Shown: piece after piece, positions 18,912 through 29,136 of the stretch
Position numbering within the stretch: position 1 is the stretch's first letter
Layout of the letters: each line of letters begins with the position of its first letter
DNA from: Madurella fahalii
Lineage: Eukaryota; Ascomycota; Sordariomycetes; Sordariales
Length of the DNA stretch: 64,000 nucleotides
Reading direction: 5' to 3'
Assembly: GCA_029876055.1 (NCBI GenBank)
Contig: CM056875.1
Location: 5,481,001 to 5,545,000 of the forward strand
Made by a program: the position numbers and the translations under genes
Notes under the pieces: generated by a model
The model's input: only the letters and a program-made list of their open reading frames with translations
Told to the model about the DNA's origin: nothing
Database searches by the model: none

Positions 18912-21717
18912 ATGGTCTACCGCGCGAGTGCCTTGTGGCTGTCGCTCGCCGCCGTCTCACTCGCCCGCAGCCTGGGCTCAAGAGACCCGGTACCGGAGGG
19001 ATACCATGCCGCCCCTTACTATCCAGCGCCCTATGGCGGCTGGCTGGATTCGTGGAAGGAAGCCTACGCAAAGGCCGAGGCCCTGGTGTCGCAGATGACC
19101 TTGGCTGAGAAGACAAACATCACGTCCGGCACGGGCATTTTTATGGGTAAATGTTCTCCACAAAGACTGTCTCCTCGCTCTAGTCCGCTGACATGGGAAC
19201 AGGGTTAGTACATTTGGAAGCGCTTTTGCATGTCTCCCTGAGCCATAGTTAACTGATAAAACAGACCTTGTGTGGGAAATTCTGGAAGTGCGGAGCGCCT
19301 TGGCTTTCCTCAGCTCTGTCTCCAGGACTCGGCTCTCGGGGTGTCGTCGGCAGACAACGTCACCGCATTCCCGGCCGGCATCACGACGGGAGCAACATGG
19401 GACAAAGCCTTGATGTATGCCCGCGGAGTCGCCATGGGCGAAGAATTCCGCGGCAAGGGAGTCCATATATGGCTTGGCCCTTCTGTAGGCCCCCTGGGAA
19501 AGAAGCCCCTGGGTGGACGTAATTGGGAGGGCTTTGGCTCGGACCCGGTACTCCAGGCTAAGGCGGCCGCTCTGATGATCCAGGGCGTCCAGGAGCAGGG
19601 TGTCATCGCAACGGTCAAGCATCTCATTGGGAATGAGCAAGAGATGTTCCGCATGTACAACCCGTTTCAACCGGGGTATAGCGCAAACATCGGTGAGATA
19701 TTCTAGGACCGCCGGCGCGGATTGTGGACGCTGACATGGTCCAGATGATCGGACGCTACACGAGATCTACCTGTGGCCGTTCGCCGAAGCTGTCCATGCA
19801 GGCGTTGGCGCCGTGATGACCGCCTACAATGCTGTAAACGGTTCTGCGTGCTCCCAGCACAGTTACCTAATCAACGGCCTTCTCAAGGACGAGCTCGGCT
19901 TCCAGGGCCTGGTCATGTCGGACTGGTTGAGCCACATCTCGGGCGTCGACTCGGCCCTGGCAGGTCTCGACATGAATATGCCGGGCGACACCAATATCCC
20001 GCTGTTCGGCTTCAGCTTGTGGCAGTATGAGCTCACCAGGTCCGTCCTGAACGGCTCGGTACCCGTAGACAGGCTCAACGACATGGCCACCAGAGTCGTG
20101 GCGGCGTGGTACAAGATGAGACAGGACAAGGACCATCCGCGCGTCAACTTCCACTCGTATACGCGCGATCAGAACGGACTCGTGTACCCGGGCGCCCTCC
20201 TTTCTCCGATCCGACAGGTCAACTGGTTCGTCAATGTCCAGGCTGAGCATTACCTGGTCGCACGCCAGGTGGCCCAGGACGCGATCACTCTGCTGAAGAA
20301 TGATGGAAGCTTCCTCCCGCTCTCCAACTCTAGCAAGATCAGCGTCTTTGGCACAGATGCACAAGTCAACCCTGCAGGGCCGAATGCTTGCGGGAACCGG
20401 GCATGCAACAGGGGCACGCTTGGCATGGGCTGGGGCTCCGGCGTTGCCGATTACCCCTACTTTGATGACCCGATCTCTGCAATCAGAAGACGAGTCCCAG
20501 ACGTCGAGTTTCACAATACGGATCGCTTCCCCAATGTCCCCGCACCAGACCCCGAGGACGTCGCCATTGTGTTCATTAGTTCTGACGCAGGCGAGAATAG
20601 CTTCACCGTCGAGGACAACCACGGAGACCGCGACGCAGACAGGCTAGCAGCCTGGCACGGCGGTGACAAATTGGTCCAGGACGCTGCTGAGAAGTTCAGC
20701 AACGTCGTCGTGGTCGTCCATACAGTCGGCCCTCTCATCCTCGAATCATGGATCGACCACCCGTCGGTCAAGGCCGTCCTCTTCGCTCACCTGCCCGGCC
20801 AAGAAGCCGGCGAATCCCTCACCAACGTCCTCTTCGGCGACGTCTCTCCCTCCGGCCACCTCCCCTACTCCATCACCAAATCCGAGTCCGATCTTCCCGA
20901 GAGCCTCTCGGAGCTAAAGACCTTCACCTTCGGCCAAGTCCAAGACACCTACAACGAAGGCCTCTACATCGACTACCGCTCGCTCAACAAGGAGGGCATC
21001 AAACCCCGCTTCGCCTTCGGCCACGGCCTGAGCTACACAACCTTCTCCTTCTCCAACGCCACCGTCCGCCCCGTCACCACCCCGCTCTCCCTGCTTCCCC
21101 CGCCGCGTGCCGCCAAGGGCACCACCCCCTCCTACCCCACCGCGCTCCCCCCGGCCGAGGAGGCCTACTGGCCCGACGGCTTCGACCGCATCTGGCGCTA
21201 CCTCTACTCCTGGCTGCCACGGGTCGAGGCCGACGCCGCGCGCCGGGTCGGCGCCGAGGGTAAGGAGAAGTACAGCTACCCGGAGGGGTACTCGACCGTC
21301 CAGCGGGAAGGCCCTGCCGCGGGGGGCGGCGAGGGCGGCAACCCGGCGCTGTGGGACGTCGCGTGGGAGGTCAGCCTCACGGTGCGCAACGTCGGCGAGA
21401 CGCACGCCGGCAAGGCCTCGGTGCAGGCCTATCTGCAGTACCCCCCGGGCATCCCGTACGACACGCCCGTCATACAGCTGCGGGACTTCGAGAAGACGAG
21501 GGAGCTGAGGCCTGGGGAGAGCGAGGAGGTCCGGTTGAGGTTGACCAGGAAGGACGTGAGCGTGTGGGACGTCGAGGCGCAGAACTGGGTTTTCCCTGGG
21601 GCGCTAGTGGACGGGGAGGGGTATACGGTGTGGATTGGCGAGGGGAGTGATAAGTTGGGCCTGGCGTGCTATACGGATAGGGGTGTTTGCGAGGAGGGCG
21701 TGGAGCCGCCCGTGTGA
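18912..21717 (+). CDS. GH3 beta-glucosidase, secreted
   Basis: Secreted glycoside hydrolase family 3 enzyme releasing glucose from cellobiose and other beta-glucosides. The ATG at 18912 opens a signal peptide (MVYRASALWLSLAAVSLA). Exons are 18912-19146, a single base at 19203, 19265-19692 and 19745-21717, giving 878 aa, the normal size. The N-terminal TIM-barrel domain has GTGIFMGPCVGNSGS, KHLIGNEQE and the nucleophile Asp about 281 in VMSDW. The second domain carries the likely acid/base Glu about 505 in DAGENSF and GQEAGESL. A fibronectin III-like domain ends the protein. Introns 19147-19202 and 19204-19264 both have consensus donors, branch sites (CTGAC, AACTGAT) and acceptors. Removing both and keeping base 19203 is what restores the conserved GPCVGN frame; one long intron would shift it. 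The neighbouring divergent lipase suggests a small group of secreted enzymes, with co-regulation unproven. Confidence 0.93.
19203..19203 (+). other. predicted single-nucleotide exon of the GH3 gene
   Basis: This G lies between an AACAG acceptor (ending 19202) and a GTTAGT donor (starting 19204). With G19146 before and A19265 after it forms a Gly codon, followed by Pro-Cys-Val-Gly-Asn, as conserved in GH3 enzymes. Equivalent description: two successive introns (a stwintron-like arrangement) excised in sequence. Confidence 0.75.
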
Positions 21718-22508
21718 GGGTTGAAAGGAAGGAGAGGCGGGCGTTGGGGCGGAAGAACCTATGGGGTTGTGAACGGAGGGCGGCATTAGTCTTCAAGCTA
21801 CATATGATCGTTATATTCGGCTGTTTGGGTAGTACAGTATCTAGTAATTGGTAGTTCTTAGTATCTATTACCATATGCTTTCGTACTCTGTTATGAACCT
21901 GGTCTTGGTCCTGTTGACTGCGCGGGGCCTGTAATATGCGGGGATGACAAGGTGGTGAAGACTTATCTCACAGATGCCCCAACTCAAGAGGCAGAGACGG
22001 ACGTACAATGGCAAGAAACAGCCTGGGAATATCAAACGGTCTCGCTAAGAAGCAGAACGCACTGCTGAGCACGAGCAGAGCTCGTCTGTTGTATTGTGAG
22101 CTCTGTATCTGCCGATGAGGTACAGAATTGACGGGAGCAGCATATCATGTCTCTTGTCTGATGAGAAGCGGAGGGAGAGCGATACGCCCTTGTGCATCCC
22201 ATTCACTCAACGAAACCGGTCTCCCCTTCCTTGCCCGGTATCCTATCCATGTCCGGTCCCTCCAACCGCTCACAAGAACCTCTACAATCAAGAAGCACCT
22301 TGTCTATTCCATCCACAAATATGATACAGTTCTTTGCGACAAGTACCGTCTGTATTATACACCCTCCCTACCGCTCCATCTCGTCGACCGCCCCTAACTT
22401 CCTGTCCAACCTCATCCCCATCCATCCACCCATCCATCTATGCTCCACCCCTCTCCTCCCCGGGATTTGGGGAGGGAGGGCATCCCCCATGAAAACCCCC
22501 CCGACAGC
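21718..22508. other. intergenic region between convergent genes
   Basis: Contains the 3' ends of the GH3 gene and the bL34m gene. A pyrimidine-rich stretch with CCAT-type units lies near 22410-22440. No gene is seen. Confidence 0.6.
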
Positions 22509-23057
22509 CTACGCACTCAACCTCTTCCTCCCCTTCGCCCTCCGCCGCGCAAGCGTGTTCCGCCCGTGGTGCTTCCTGATGCGGCTGAGGAAGCCGTGCC
22601 TTCGCTTCTGCACGAGCCGCGTGGCGCCCGCCATGGTCGGGCGCGGGCCGCACCGCATCTGGGCGCCGACCCCGGCCAGCGCCGGGTGCGCCGTGATGGA
22701 GTGCTTGGCGACCACGTCCAGTCCCTCGCTGGCGGCGGTGGCCGTCGGCTGCGGGGCGGCGCGCTGCTGGAGGGGGATGGTCTGGTTGGGCGCGCGGAAG
22801 ACGGTGGTGTTGGCGCGCGAGATCGGGAAGGTTGGGCGGAGGATTGGGAGGTTCGTGAAGGTCCTGTTTTGTTATTGTTTTAGTGGCCAGATTCTGACAA
22901 GAAAATGGGAAGGCCGGGCGGAAATCCGGACATACCGTGCTGTCGTCGTCGTCGTCGTCGTCGGGACACTGCGAGGGAGAAGCTGTTGCTGGGCGGTGGC
23001 GGTCGGCCGCCGCAACGCCGCTCGCAAGAGTGGGGATTGTAAGCTAAGTCGGGGCAT
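22509..23057 (-). CDS. MRPL34: mitochondrial ribosomal protein bL34m
   Basis: Component of the mitochondrial large ribosomal subunit, where bL34 contacts 23S-type rRNA. Two exons on the minus strand: 23057-22936 and 22863-22509, total 158 aa. The intron has a GTATGT donor, a CACTAAAAC branch region and an ACAG acceptor, with a CG/G split Arg codon. The C-terminus is the diagnostic part: KRRHGFLSRIRKHHGR followed by ARRRAKGRKRLSA and stop, the near-invariant bacterial L34 core. The first 110 residues are Arg-, Ala- and Gln-rich with few acidic residues, typical of a mitochondrial presequence, and include a Thr run made by an ACG/GAC triplet repeat just before the intron. A longer open frame on the opposite strand is a shadow. 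Gene order is tail-to-tail with GH3. Confidence 0.9.
22942..22963 (+). repeat. GTC triplet repeat
   Basis: About seven GTC triplets; on the minus strand they encode a Thr run in the presequence of bL34m, immediately upstream of the GTATGT donor. Confidence 0.9.
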
Positions 23058-23573
23058 CTTCCGTGTAGACTTGGCTTTGGACTTTGCGCAGCTTATGGAT
23101 TGGTCCAATTCCTTGTTGTCGCCGTCGCCGTACGCTTCCGGGCAAAGTTTTGGCGAGGGTAGGACTTTGGCGGTTGCAGAGCGCACTCTAGACCGCCAGC
23201 TGTGAACAGGTTTGGCAGCTGTCAAATGCGAGTGGCTTCACCAGGCGTAGCCCAACTGGAGAAGAATCAGATATACCGAGAAAAGAAAAGATATTGCCAA
23301 GTAACGAGTAGGTAAGGTAATTGCCAGTTCGATTTCGACCTGCGCATCACGTTGTGATGCCGCCGTCGTTAAGACCTCTGAAGGGTTAGGGTTGTACTGG
23401 GAACTTCTGACCCAAGACAACCTCACAACAACCATTATGACAGATATGATATACGTAACTCGAGTGACTTTTAAATGGACAAATTCATTCCCAAAACAGA
23501 CTTGGTCGTAAGCCCCCTATAGCCGCTGTCTCCTGGTAATCCGAGGAAACTGATATCATACACTTCCCCAGCT
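23058..23573. other. intergenic region, bL34m promoter and STE24 3' end
   Basis: Both flanking genes run on the minus strand. The segment must hold the bL34m promoter and the STE24 3' UTR. No motif stands out. Confidence 0.55.
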
Positions 23574-25070
23574 CTATAGCTCATCCCTGCCAGTGGCAGT
23601 CGCAACATCCTCCGCCTTGGCCTCGTCTTTCTCACCTTTCGTCTCCACCTTTTCAGTGGGCTGCCAGTTCAGGGCCTTCAGCCGCTCCGACAGAATCGGG
23701 TGCGTGAAGTGATAACTAGCAAACATCCAGTCGGCATCCATGGTGCTCAGGTTCTGAACCTGCAGCTTGATGAGGGACCTGCACAGCCCGGCGTTGTATC
23801 CGAGCTTGTCGGCAAAGGCGTCGGCCTGGAACTCGAATCTGCGGCTCAAGATGTTCATCAGGAGCTTGATGACGTTATCCATGGGGCCCAGAATGTCCGA
23901 GAAGAGCAGGAACCCGATAATGATGGGGTGCTGGTTTGTGAAGCCAAAGTCGGCATAGAGAGACTTGTTGTTGACAAAGACCGAGAACAGAGCAAAGATG
24001 TAGAAGAGATGTGCCTAGTAGAGCATTAGCATATCACGTAAAACACAGACAACGTCTCTGCTACCGACCTGGGAGATGCCGAAAAGCTTGGTGGTGTGAC
24101 CCAAGCTCCAGTGGCCGAGTTCGTGAGCGAGCACCGAGACAACCTCCTCATTCTCGCTCTTCTCGATCAGCGTGTCGTAGATGACGATGTGCTTCTTCCA
24201 AGGCAGACCGAAGAAATAGGCATTGCTGTGGGCGCTGCGCTTGCTGCCGTCAATGACGTGCAGCTCATGAAGCGGGAACTTCAGCTTCTTGGCAAGGTCT
24301 TCGACGTCGGTCTTCAGCTTGCCTTCCTCCAGGGGCGTGAGCTTATTGAACAGCGGCAGAATGGCGATGGGATAGATGGTGATCATGAAAACCTGAAGGG
24401 CCGCGCCAAACACCCAAAGGTAGTAGAAGAACTGGTTGCCAGTCTTCTTGATGATGGACAAGAAACCGGCGAGAATAGGGGGAACCAGGACAACAGCCAG
24501 AATGTTAGACTTGATCATATCCGTCACAAACAGCTTGGGAGTCTGCTTATTGAAGCCAAACTTCTCCTCGAGAACGAATGTCTGATAGATGTTGGACGGC
24601 AGCGAGAGGATCTGGTGGATCACAATAAACGAGAGGATGAAGACGATCGAGTGCGAGATCTCGCCGGTGAAGCGGGCCGGTGCGAAACGGAGAAGGAGAT
24701 CGCCTGTCCATGACCAGAGTTTTGGAAGCACATCGAAGTGGTAGAATGCAAAGTTCTGAATCTGACCGTAGAGACCGTTGAAAACCGCAAACTTGGCCTT
24801 GGCCCGTCCGTAAGCCTGGCTCTTGTCGAAGACCTCCTGCGACACTTCGTGCTCCAGCACCTTGGGCGGCTTTGTCTTTCGCAAAACTCGATATTGGCGA
24901 AGGCCCAGGAAGCCCTCAAAGAGGTATTGGCCGATGGAGAAGCCGATGATCAGCTTCTTCCACGGAAACAGCGGGCGGTCGAGAAACCGCGCGAGGCGCT
25001 GTGCAATGGCCGCGTCAGCCGCACGGTTGGAGGCGAAACCGATAATACCACGTACCTGAAGAAAGTCCAT
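23574..25070 (-). CDS. STE24: CAAX prenyl protease Ste24 (M48 zinc metalloprotease)
   Basis: ER/inner nuclear membrane protease that removes the AAX residues from prenylated CAAX proteins and trims a-factor-type pheromone precursors. Minus-strand exons are 25070-25056, 24998-24069 and 24014-23574, giving 461 aa, as expected for Ste24. The first exon encodes only MDFLQ. The 57-nt first intron (GTACGT, GCTGAC branch, CACAG) has no stop and is a multiple of three, so it could be mistaken for coding; joining MDFLQ to RLARFLDRPLFPWKK matches the family. The zinc site is HELGH at about residues 297-301 with the third ligand Glu near 376 in EFQADAFA. Several hydrophobic membrane segments are visible. 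The C-terminus ends RDEL, which resembles an ER-retrieval signal, though the tail is not expected to be luminal. Upstream it diverges from the eL38 gene. Confidence 0.95.
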
Positions 25071-26370
25071 CGTGGCACAAGAGGCCGCGACTGGTCCAGC
25101 TGTTGCGCCGTCCAATTCAACGATGGGTTAAAGAACGAGGGGTTGCAGGGAGAAGTTGTTACTGTTGCGATGTAAGAACAGGCTGTCCTTGCCTTGGGGT
25201 GGTTTGATGACACCTGCGGGCAACCGAGCAGCTCGTTCTTGGCAGTTCTGAGCGTTTTGGTTGGGTGAAATTCCCCGATTGGCTATGTTCTTGAAACAGA
25301 TACCCCACAACAGCAATGGATATTCTTGGAAGCAACCGTCTCTTCTCTCGGAATGCGAATTGGCGTGGAAAAGCACTTGCAGCAAGTGATCGATGTCCAA
25401 ACGGCACTAGTCCGGTTATATCAAGCTGTGCATGCAATAGAATGTCTGCTCCTTGTCTTGCTCCTAAAATCACTTCACTAGATGCATCGGTCATATCGAT
25501 CCCGGCCTGCCAGTTACCAAACACCGAAACTTCAACTTCCTTCCTGGGTTCGCACAACATCTTACTGCCTAGCAATCCGCATATTTACCCGTATCCGCTC
25601 AAGCAACTGCTCCCTGCTATCCGAGTCGCCGGGGAAAAGGTTTCGCTGCCCTTTATGTCAGCAATTGAGCCGATGGCTTCTGTTTCAAGCTCAACCTACA
25701 GATGAAAGCCATCTGCGCATCTCCTCCCTGGTCCAAGTCTCGGGATCTCCTTTTGGATCTGGTTCCGCGGGGAACAGGTCCCCTCCCCAGATAGCCCACA
25801 CTGCCACGCCTGTTACAAGGCCCGTGAACGCTTACGCAAGTCAATACGGGTTCTGCAGAGATGTGTTGGGTATCCCACCAAGAAAGGCGTTCTGCGTACT
25901 AGAGTTAGAGAGAGAAAATTCCAATGTGGGCTGGGGTTAACTCACTCTCGACCTCATGGCCGTGTCGAGAGGGGTCGGCATCTTGGGCAGCTGAATAGAC
26001 TTGTTTTGACGAGTTTGATGTTCCCGAGCTTGGTGCGTAGGAGGTAAATCTCGATCCCTCCGTGTTAACTCGATGCACAGCTATTTCTGTCTCGGGCGAG
26101 CCATGTTGACAGCTTGTTCTCGCTGGTCAAAGGCCAGACGGAGGCGCTGACGCCACAGCATACGTCACGCAGCCAGTCAGCCACACCAGCCGAGCTCTGG
26201 CCACCATTATGTTCATACCCCTGCGACCCGTTAAACAACACCCGATGTAGAAATCGGGGTGCCACCCTACCGGCGAAACCCACAGAAAATAATTTCGAGA
26301 AATCTAACCCCGACCTAGAAACCCAGTCCCCCTTTAGACCCTTACAGGAGCCTCGACACAGCCAGCCAAA
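25071..26370. other. divergent promoter region of STE24 and eL38 genes
   Basis: A 1.3-kb head-to-head interval. Near the eL38 start there is a pyrimidine-flanked stretch with AACCCCGACC and ATCGGGGT, which may be part of a ribosomal protein promoter, but I cannot assign a factor. Open frames here are short and unsupported. Confidence 0.5.
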
Positions 26371-26822
26371 ATGCCTCAGGAAATCGGAGACATCAAGAAG
26401 GTTCGAATTGGCGGGAAGCATTTCCAGCTGAGCTAGGGCGAAGGGCTGACAATTTTTTGGGGTACAGTTCATCGAGATCTGCCGGCGGAAGGACGCCTCT
26501 TGTACGTTGCGAACGAATTAAGGTATCGCTTTGCGGATCGGTGTGGTGGTTCTAACGTGGATATCTTTTTTGCAGCCGCCCGGATTAAGAAGAACAAGAA
26601 GACGCAGCAGATCAAGTTCAAGGTCCGCTGCCAACGATTCCTGTACACGCTGGTGCTCAAGGACTCGGACAAGGCCGAGAAGCTCAAGCAGAGCTTGCCG
26701 CCGAGTAGGTTTTCCGAGCGATCGGACGCCGCGGCGAACATCAGCTGATATTTTCCCTCTGTGCAGACCTTCAGATCAAGGATGTCCCCAAGAAGAACAA
26801 GCAGGGCAAGGCCTCATCATGA
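26371..26822 (+). CDS. RPL38: 60S ribosomal protein eL38
   Basis: Cytosolic large-subunit ribosomal protein. Four exons: 26371-26400, 26468-26501, 26576-26704 and 26767-26822, total 82 aa, the normal size. The start MPQEIGDIKK joins to FIEICRRKDASSARIKK, and later segments VRCQRFLYTLVL and EKLKQSLPPNLQIKDV match the family well, with a lysine-rich C-terminal extension. The first donor is GTTCGA, a weak match to the fungal consensus, yet the protein junction leaves no other sensible choice; the branch GGCTGAC and acceptor TACAG are good. The later donors are GTACGT and GTAGGT. Many short introns are usual for ribosomal protein genes. Confidence 0.95.
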
Positions 26823-27103
26823 GTTAATGGGTTCTGAAAGGGGGTGAGGTCGACACTTCGAGGTTCAGGTACTCGGCACGATGGAGGCATATGCATTTGC
26901 CGGTTCGGGTTGGACCGAACTCACAAACGGCGTCTCGGGATGGAATTTGGGAACTGGTCCTTTGCTTCCTATGGTTAGCCCACGGGCAGCATAGCTGGCG
27001 AACATGTCCCAGAAAATGAATCGCATTCATCGTCCGAGGGTCAGACCTAGCTACGGTTTCCGTTCTCAAGCCCACTGCACCTTCGGAAATGAGGAGATTG
27101 TCC

Positions 27104-27769
27104 CTACAAGAAGCGCTTGTAGTGCTTAATGTCTGCCGTCTCAATGAATTGCTGGATCCCCTGGAACTGGTCAAACCCCGGAGCTCCAGCGAAATCGAGG
27201 TGCTTCTCGACGCTCTCCCACCCGCAGACCAGGACAAACTCCTCCTTGGCACCCGCCTCAAGGTCCTCCCGCCAGCCGAATCGCACTAAACCGGGGCTGG
27301 CATACTCTTCCAGCACACTCTTGACCTCGTCAAACTTGGCGTCAAACGCTCCCTTGTTCTCAGAAGCAACAAGTATCCGACTGACGCTAATAACAGGGCT
27401 CTGGAGTAGCTGGATAGATCCAGACGAAGAAGCTTCCTCGAAGATATCGGCGTCAACATGGAACAGCACTGTGTCTTGGGATACTATGTGAACGCCTAGC
27501 GCCGTCATGACACCGATGTTGCCGTCGCTGCGGATCCATTGCCAATGGGCCGCCACCGAGTCCCATCTGGCGGTCGTCATGAGCTGGCTTGGATCTTCGA
27601 TCTGCTCGAACCAGGCTACTGCCCGATCGGAGGCGGAGGAGGGAAGGGTTGGGAAGTTGGCAGCGTGCCATGAGTCTTGGACATTCGTGGAAGACGTGAG
27701 GAGTTCCCGCACCGAGTTGGAGAGTGGGGTTGAGGTCAAATGGATGACGGCGAATTCGGTGACGGCCAT
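27104..27769 (-). CDS. tandem ABM-like (dimeric alpha/beta barrel) protein, unknown function
   Basis: Single-exon gene of 221 aa starting at the ATG at 27769. I do not recognise a named protein. The two halves look related: each ends with a Trp-centred motif (ARWDSVAAHWQW in the first, CGWESVEKHLDF in the second) resembling the GWxSxxxH motif of antibiotic biosynthesis monooxygenase (ABM) domains. A tandem fold of two ABM-like domains in one chain is therefore likely; in some families these form small oxygenases or stress proteins. There is no signal peptide or membrane segment, so it is probably cytosolic. It is convergent with the eL38 gene, with about 280 nt between stops. Confidence 0.75.
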   Translation of the reverse strand: MAVTEFAVIHLTSTPLSNSVRELLTSSTNVQDSWHAANFPTLPSSASDRAVAWFEQIEDPSQLMTTARWDSVAAHWQWIRSDGNIGVMTALGVHIVSQDTVLFHVDADIFEEASSSGSIQLLQSPVISVSRILVASENKGAFDAKFDEVKSVLEEYASPGLVRFGWREDLEAGAKEEFVLVCGWESVEKHLDFAGAPGFDQFQGIQQFIETADIKHYKRFL

Positions 27770-29136
27770 CTTCGAGATACAGCGGTGGTGATTGATGTTG
27801 GCTTTTCAAGTTTTGCTACATTCCGGTGCTATCAAAACAAGTAGGCAGGCGGTTATGAGGTCGTTGACATCCCACTCTTAGGCAACGACTCTGTGACGCA
27901 AGCCAGCACCCCAGCGGCTCCTCCGATGCATAGTATTGCTTACCAGCCAGGCTTCAGGCCTCTGCGATTAAAAATTTTAGCAGTAGAGAAGTTCAACTTT
28001 CTTGGGTGCGAAAAGTTAAGTGGTTGGCGAGCAAAGCAAAGTCATCGGGGGTTCCCCCAAACCAGACTATCCGGAGAGCAAGGGTAACTACCGGCGCCCT
28101 CCGGTCCGCGCCTGCGGCGCTGCTAACGCTCTCCGCATACCTCAGCTGCGGATATCTCCGTTTCAAATGCGGCGATGCCAGTGCTGCGACATCGTAAAAC
28201 AAACACAAATAACATAATAAACATTACGAGTTGGTAGTCTGGTGACTTGATGGATTAGTCCCAAACCTACACAAGCCTGGCAGAAACGTCACGGGACCAC
28301 TTTCATTTCGGTGATTGGGAAATTGCGTTCGTCGAGCAGAAAATCGATGGGGCTAGACCGTGCTCATAGAATCGAGCTTACAATTGGCTTCGAGGCCAGT
28401 GGATGGTGCTGAGAGCTCTTTTACCTGCCGAACCGCGGGGAGCGCACTGGCCTTGGGGGACACAGCCCCCTGTCGTGTTCACCCAGCTTCCCGGAAAGGC
28501 ACCATGGCACCAATCAATATCTTCCAGAAGCTCAGATGCTACCTCAGACAGGAACCCTTGTTCCCGCGGGAGGCAGTGCCACACATTTGGGCGACAATTT
28601 CCTTTGTTGAGCTCCATCCCACCCCCCAAAACCTTTCAGCTGCCGTGTGAGAGCAATCTTGACCGAAAAAAGATAACAATAATAAGGGGATTCCGACAAT
28701 TGATCTCCCGGATGGATTGATTACCGCAGTTGTCGAAGCCCCACCGGCCTACTAATTACGCCTCCTTCCTATCTTGGCACATAATATCCTAATATCCTTT
28801 GCTTTCACGTCCCGTCTCCATCGTGGGACCCTCGTCACTCTTTGCCTTTCCGATTATCCTTTCTTGCCTTGACGTTCGAAACTGTCAATACCGGCCAGCT
28901 ACGGCTTCCATCTTATCTTCTCCTTACGCTATCTCTTTTGGGTGGCTTGCTGCGCCGTTTCCCGGTGTTCCCGGCAGACCTCGAGATAGCTTTGTCCTAC
29001 AACCGAATACAGACCCTTGGGGGCCACCCAGCTATAATATCTAGTGAACAGATCCAGGACCTTGACCCGTTTGAGTGTACCTTTGCACTAGAGCCCCGGT
29101 AAGAAGCTCGGCTGAATTGCGACCCATACCAGCACC
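27770..29136. other. divergent upstream region of the ABM-like and mevalonate kinase genes
   Basis: A 1.37-kb head-to-head interval. The right half (about 28,750-29,100) is pyrimidine-rich on the plus strand, as expected upstream of a fungal start. No coding exon is supported. Confidence 0.55.

Noticed and set aside
22192..23205. 337-codon plus-strand open frame
   Set aside because: Antisense to the clearly recognisable bL34m gene and without any recognisable domain; a shadow frame.
17295..26260. 14-nt identical motif GTAGAAATCGGGGT at 17295-17308 and 26247-26260
   Set aside because: About a dozen exact 14-mer matches are expected by chance in 64 kb when both strands are counted; no positional support beyond one being upstream of eL38.
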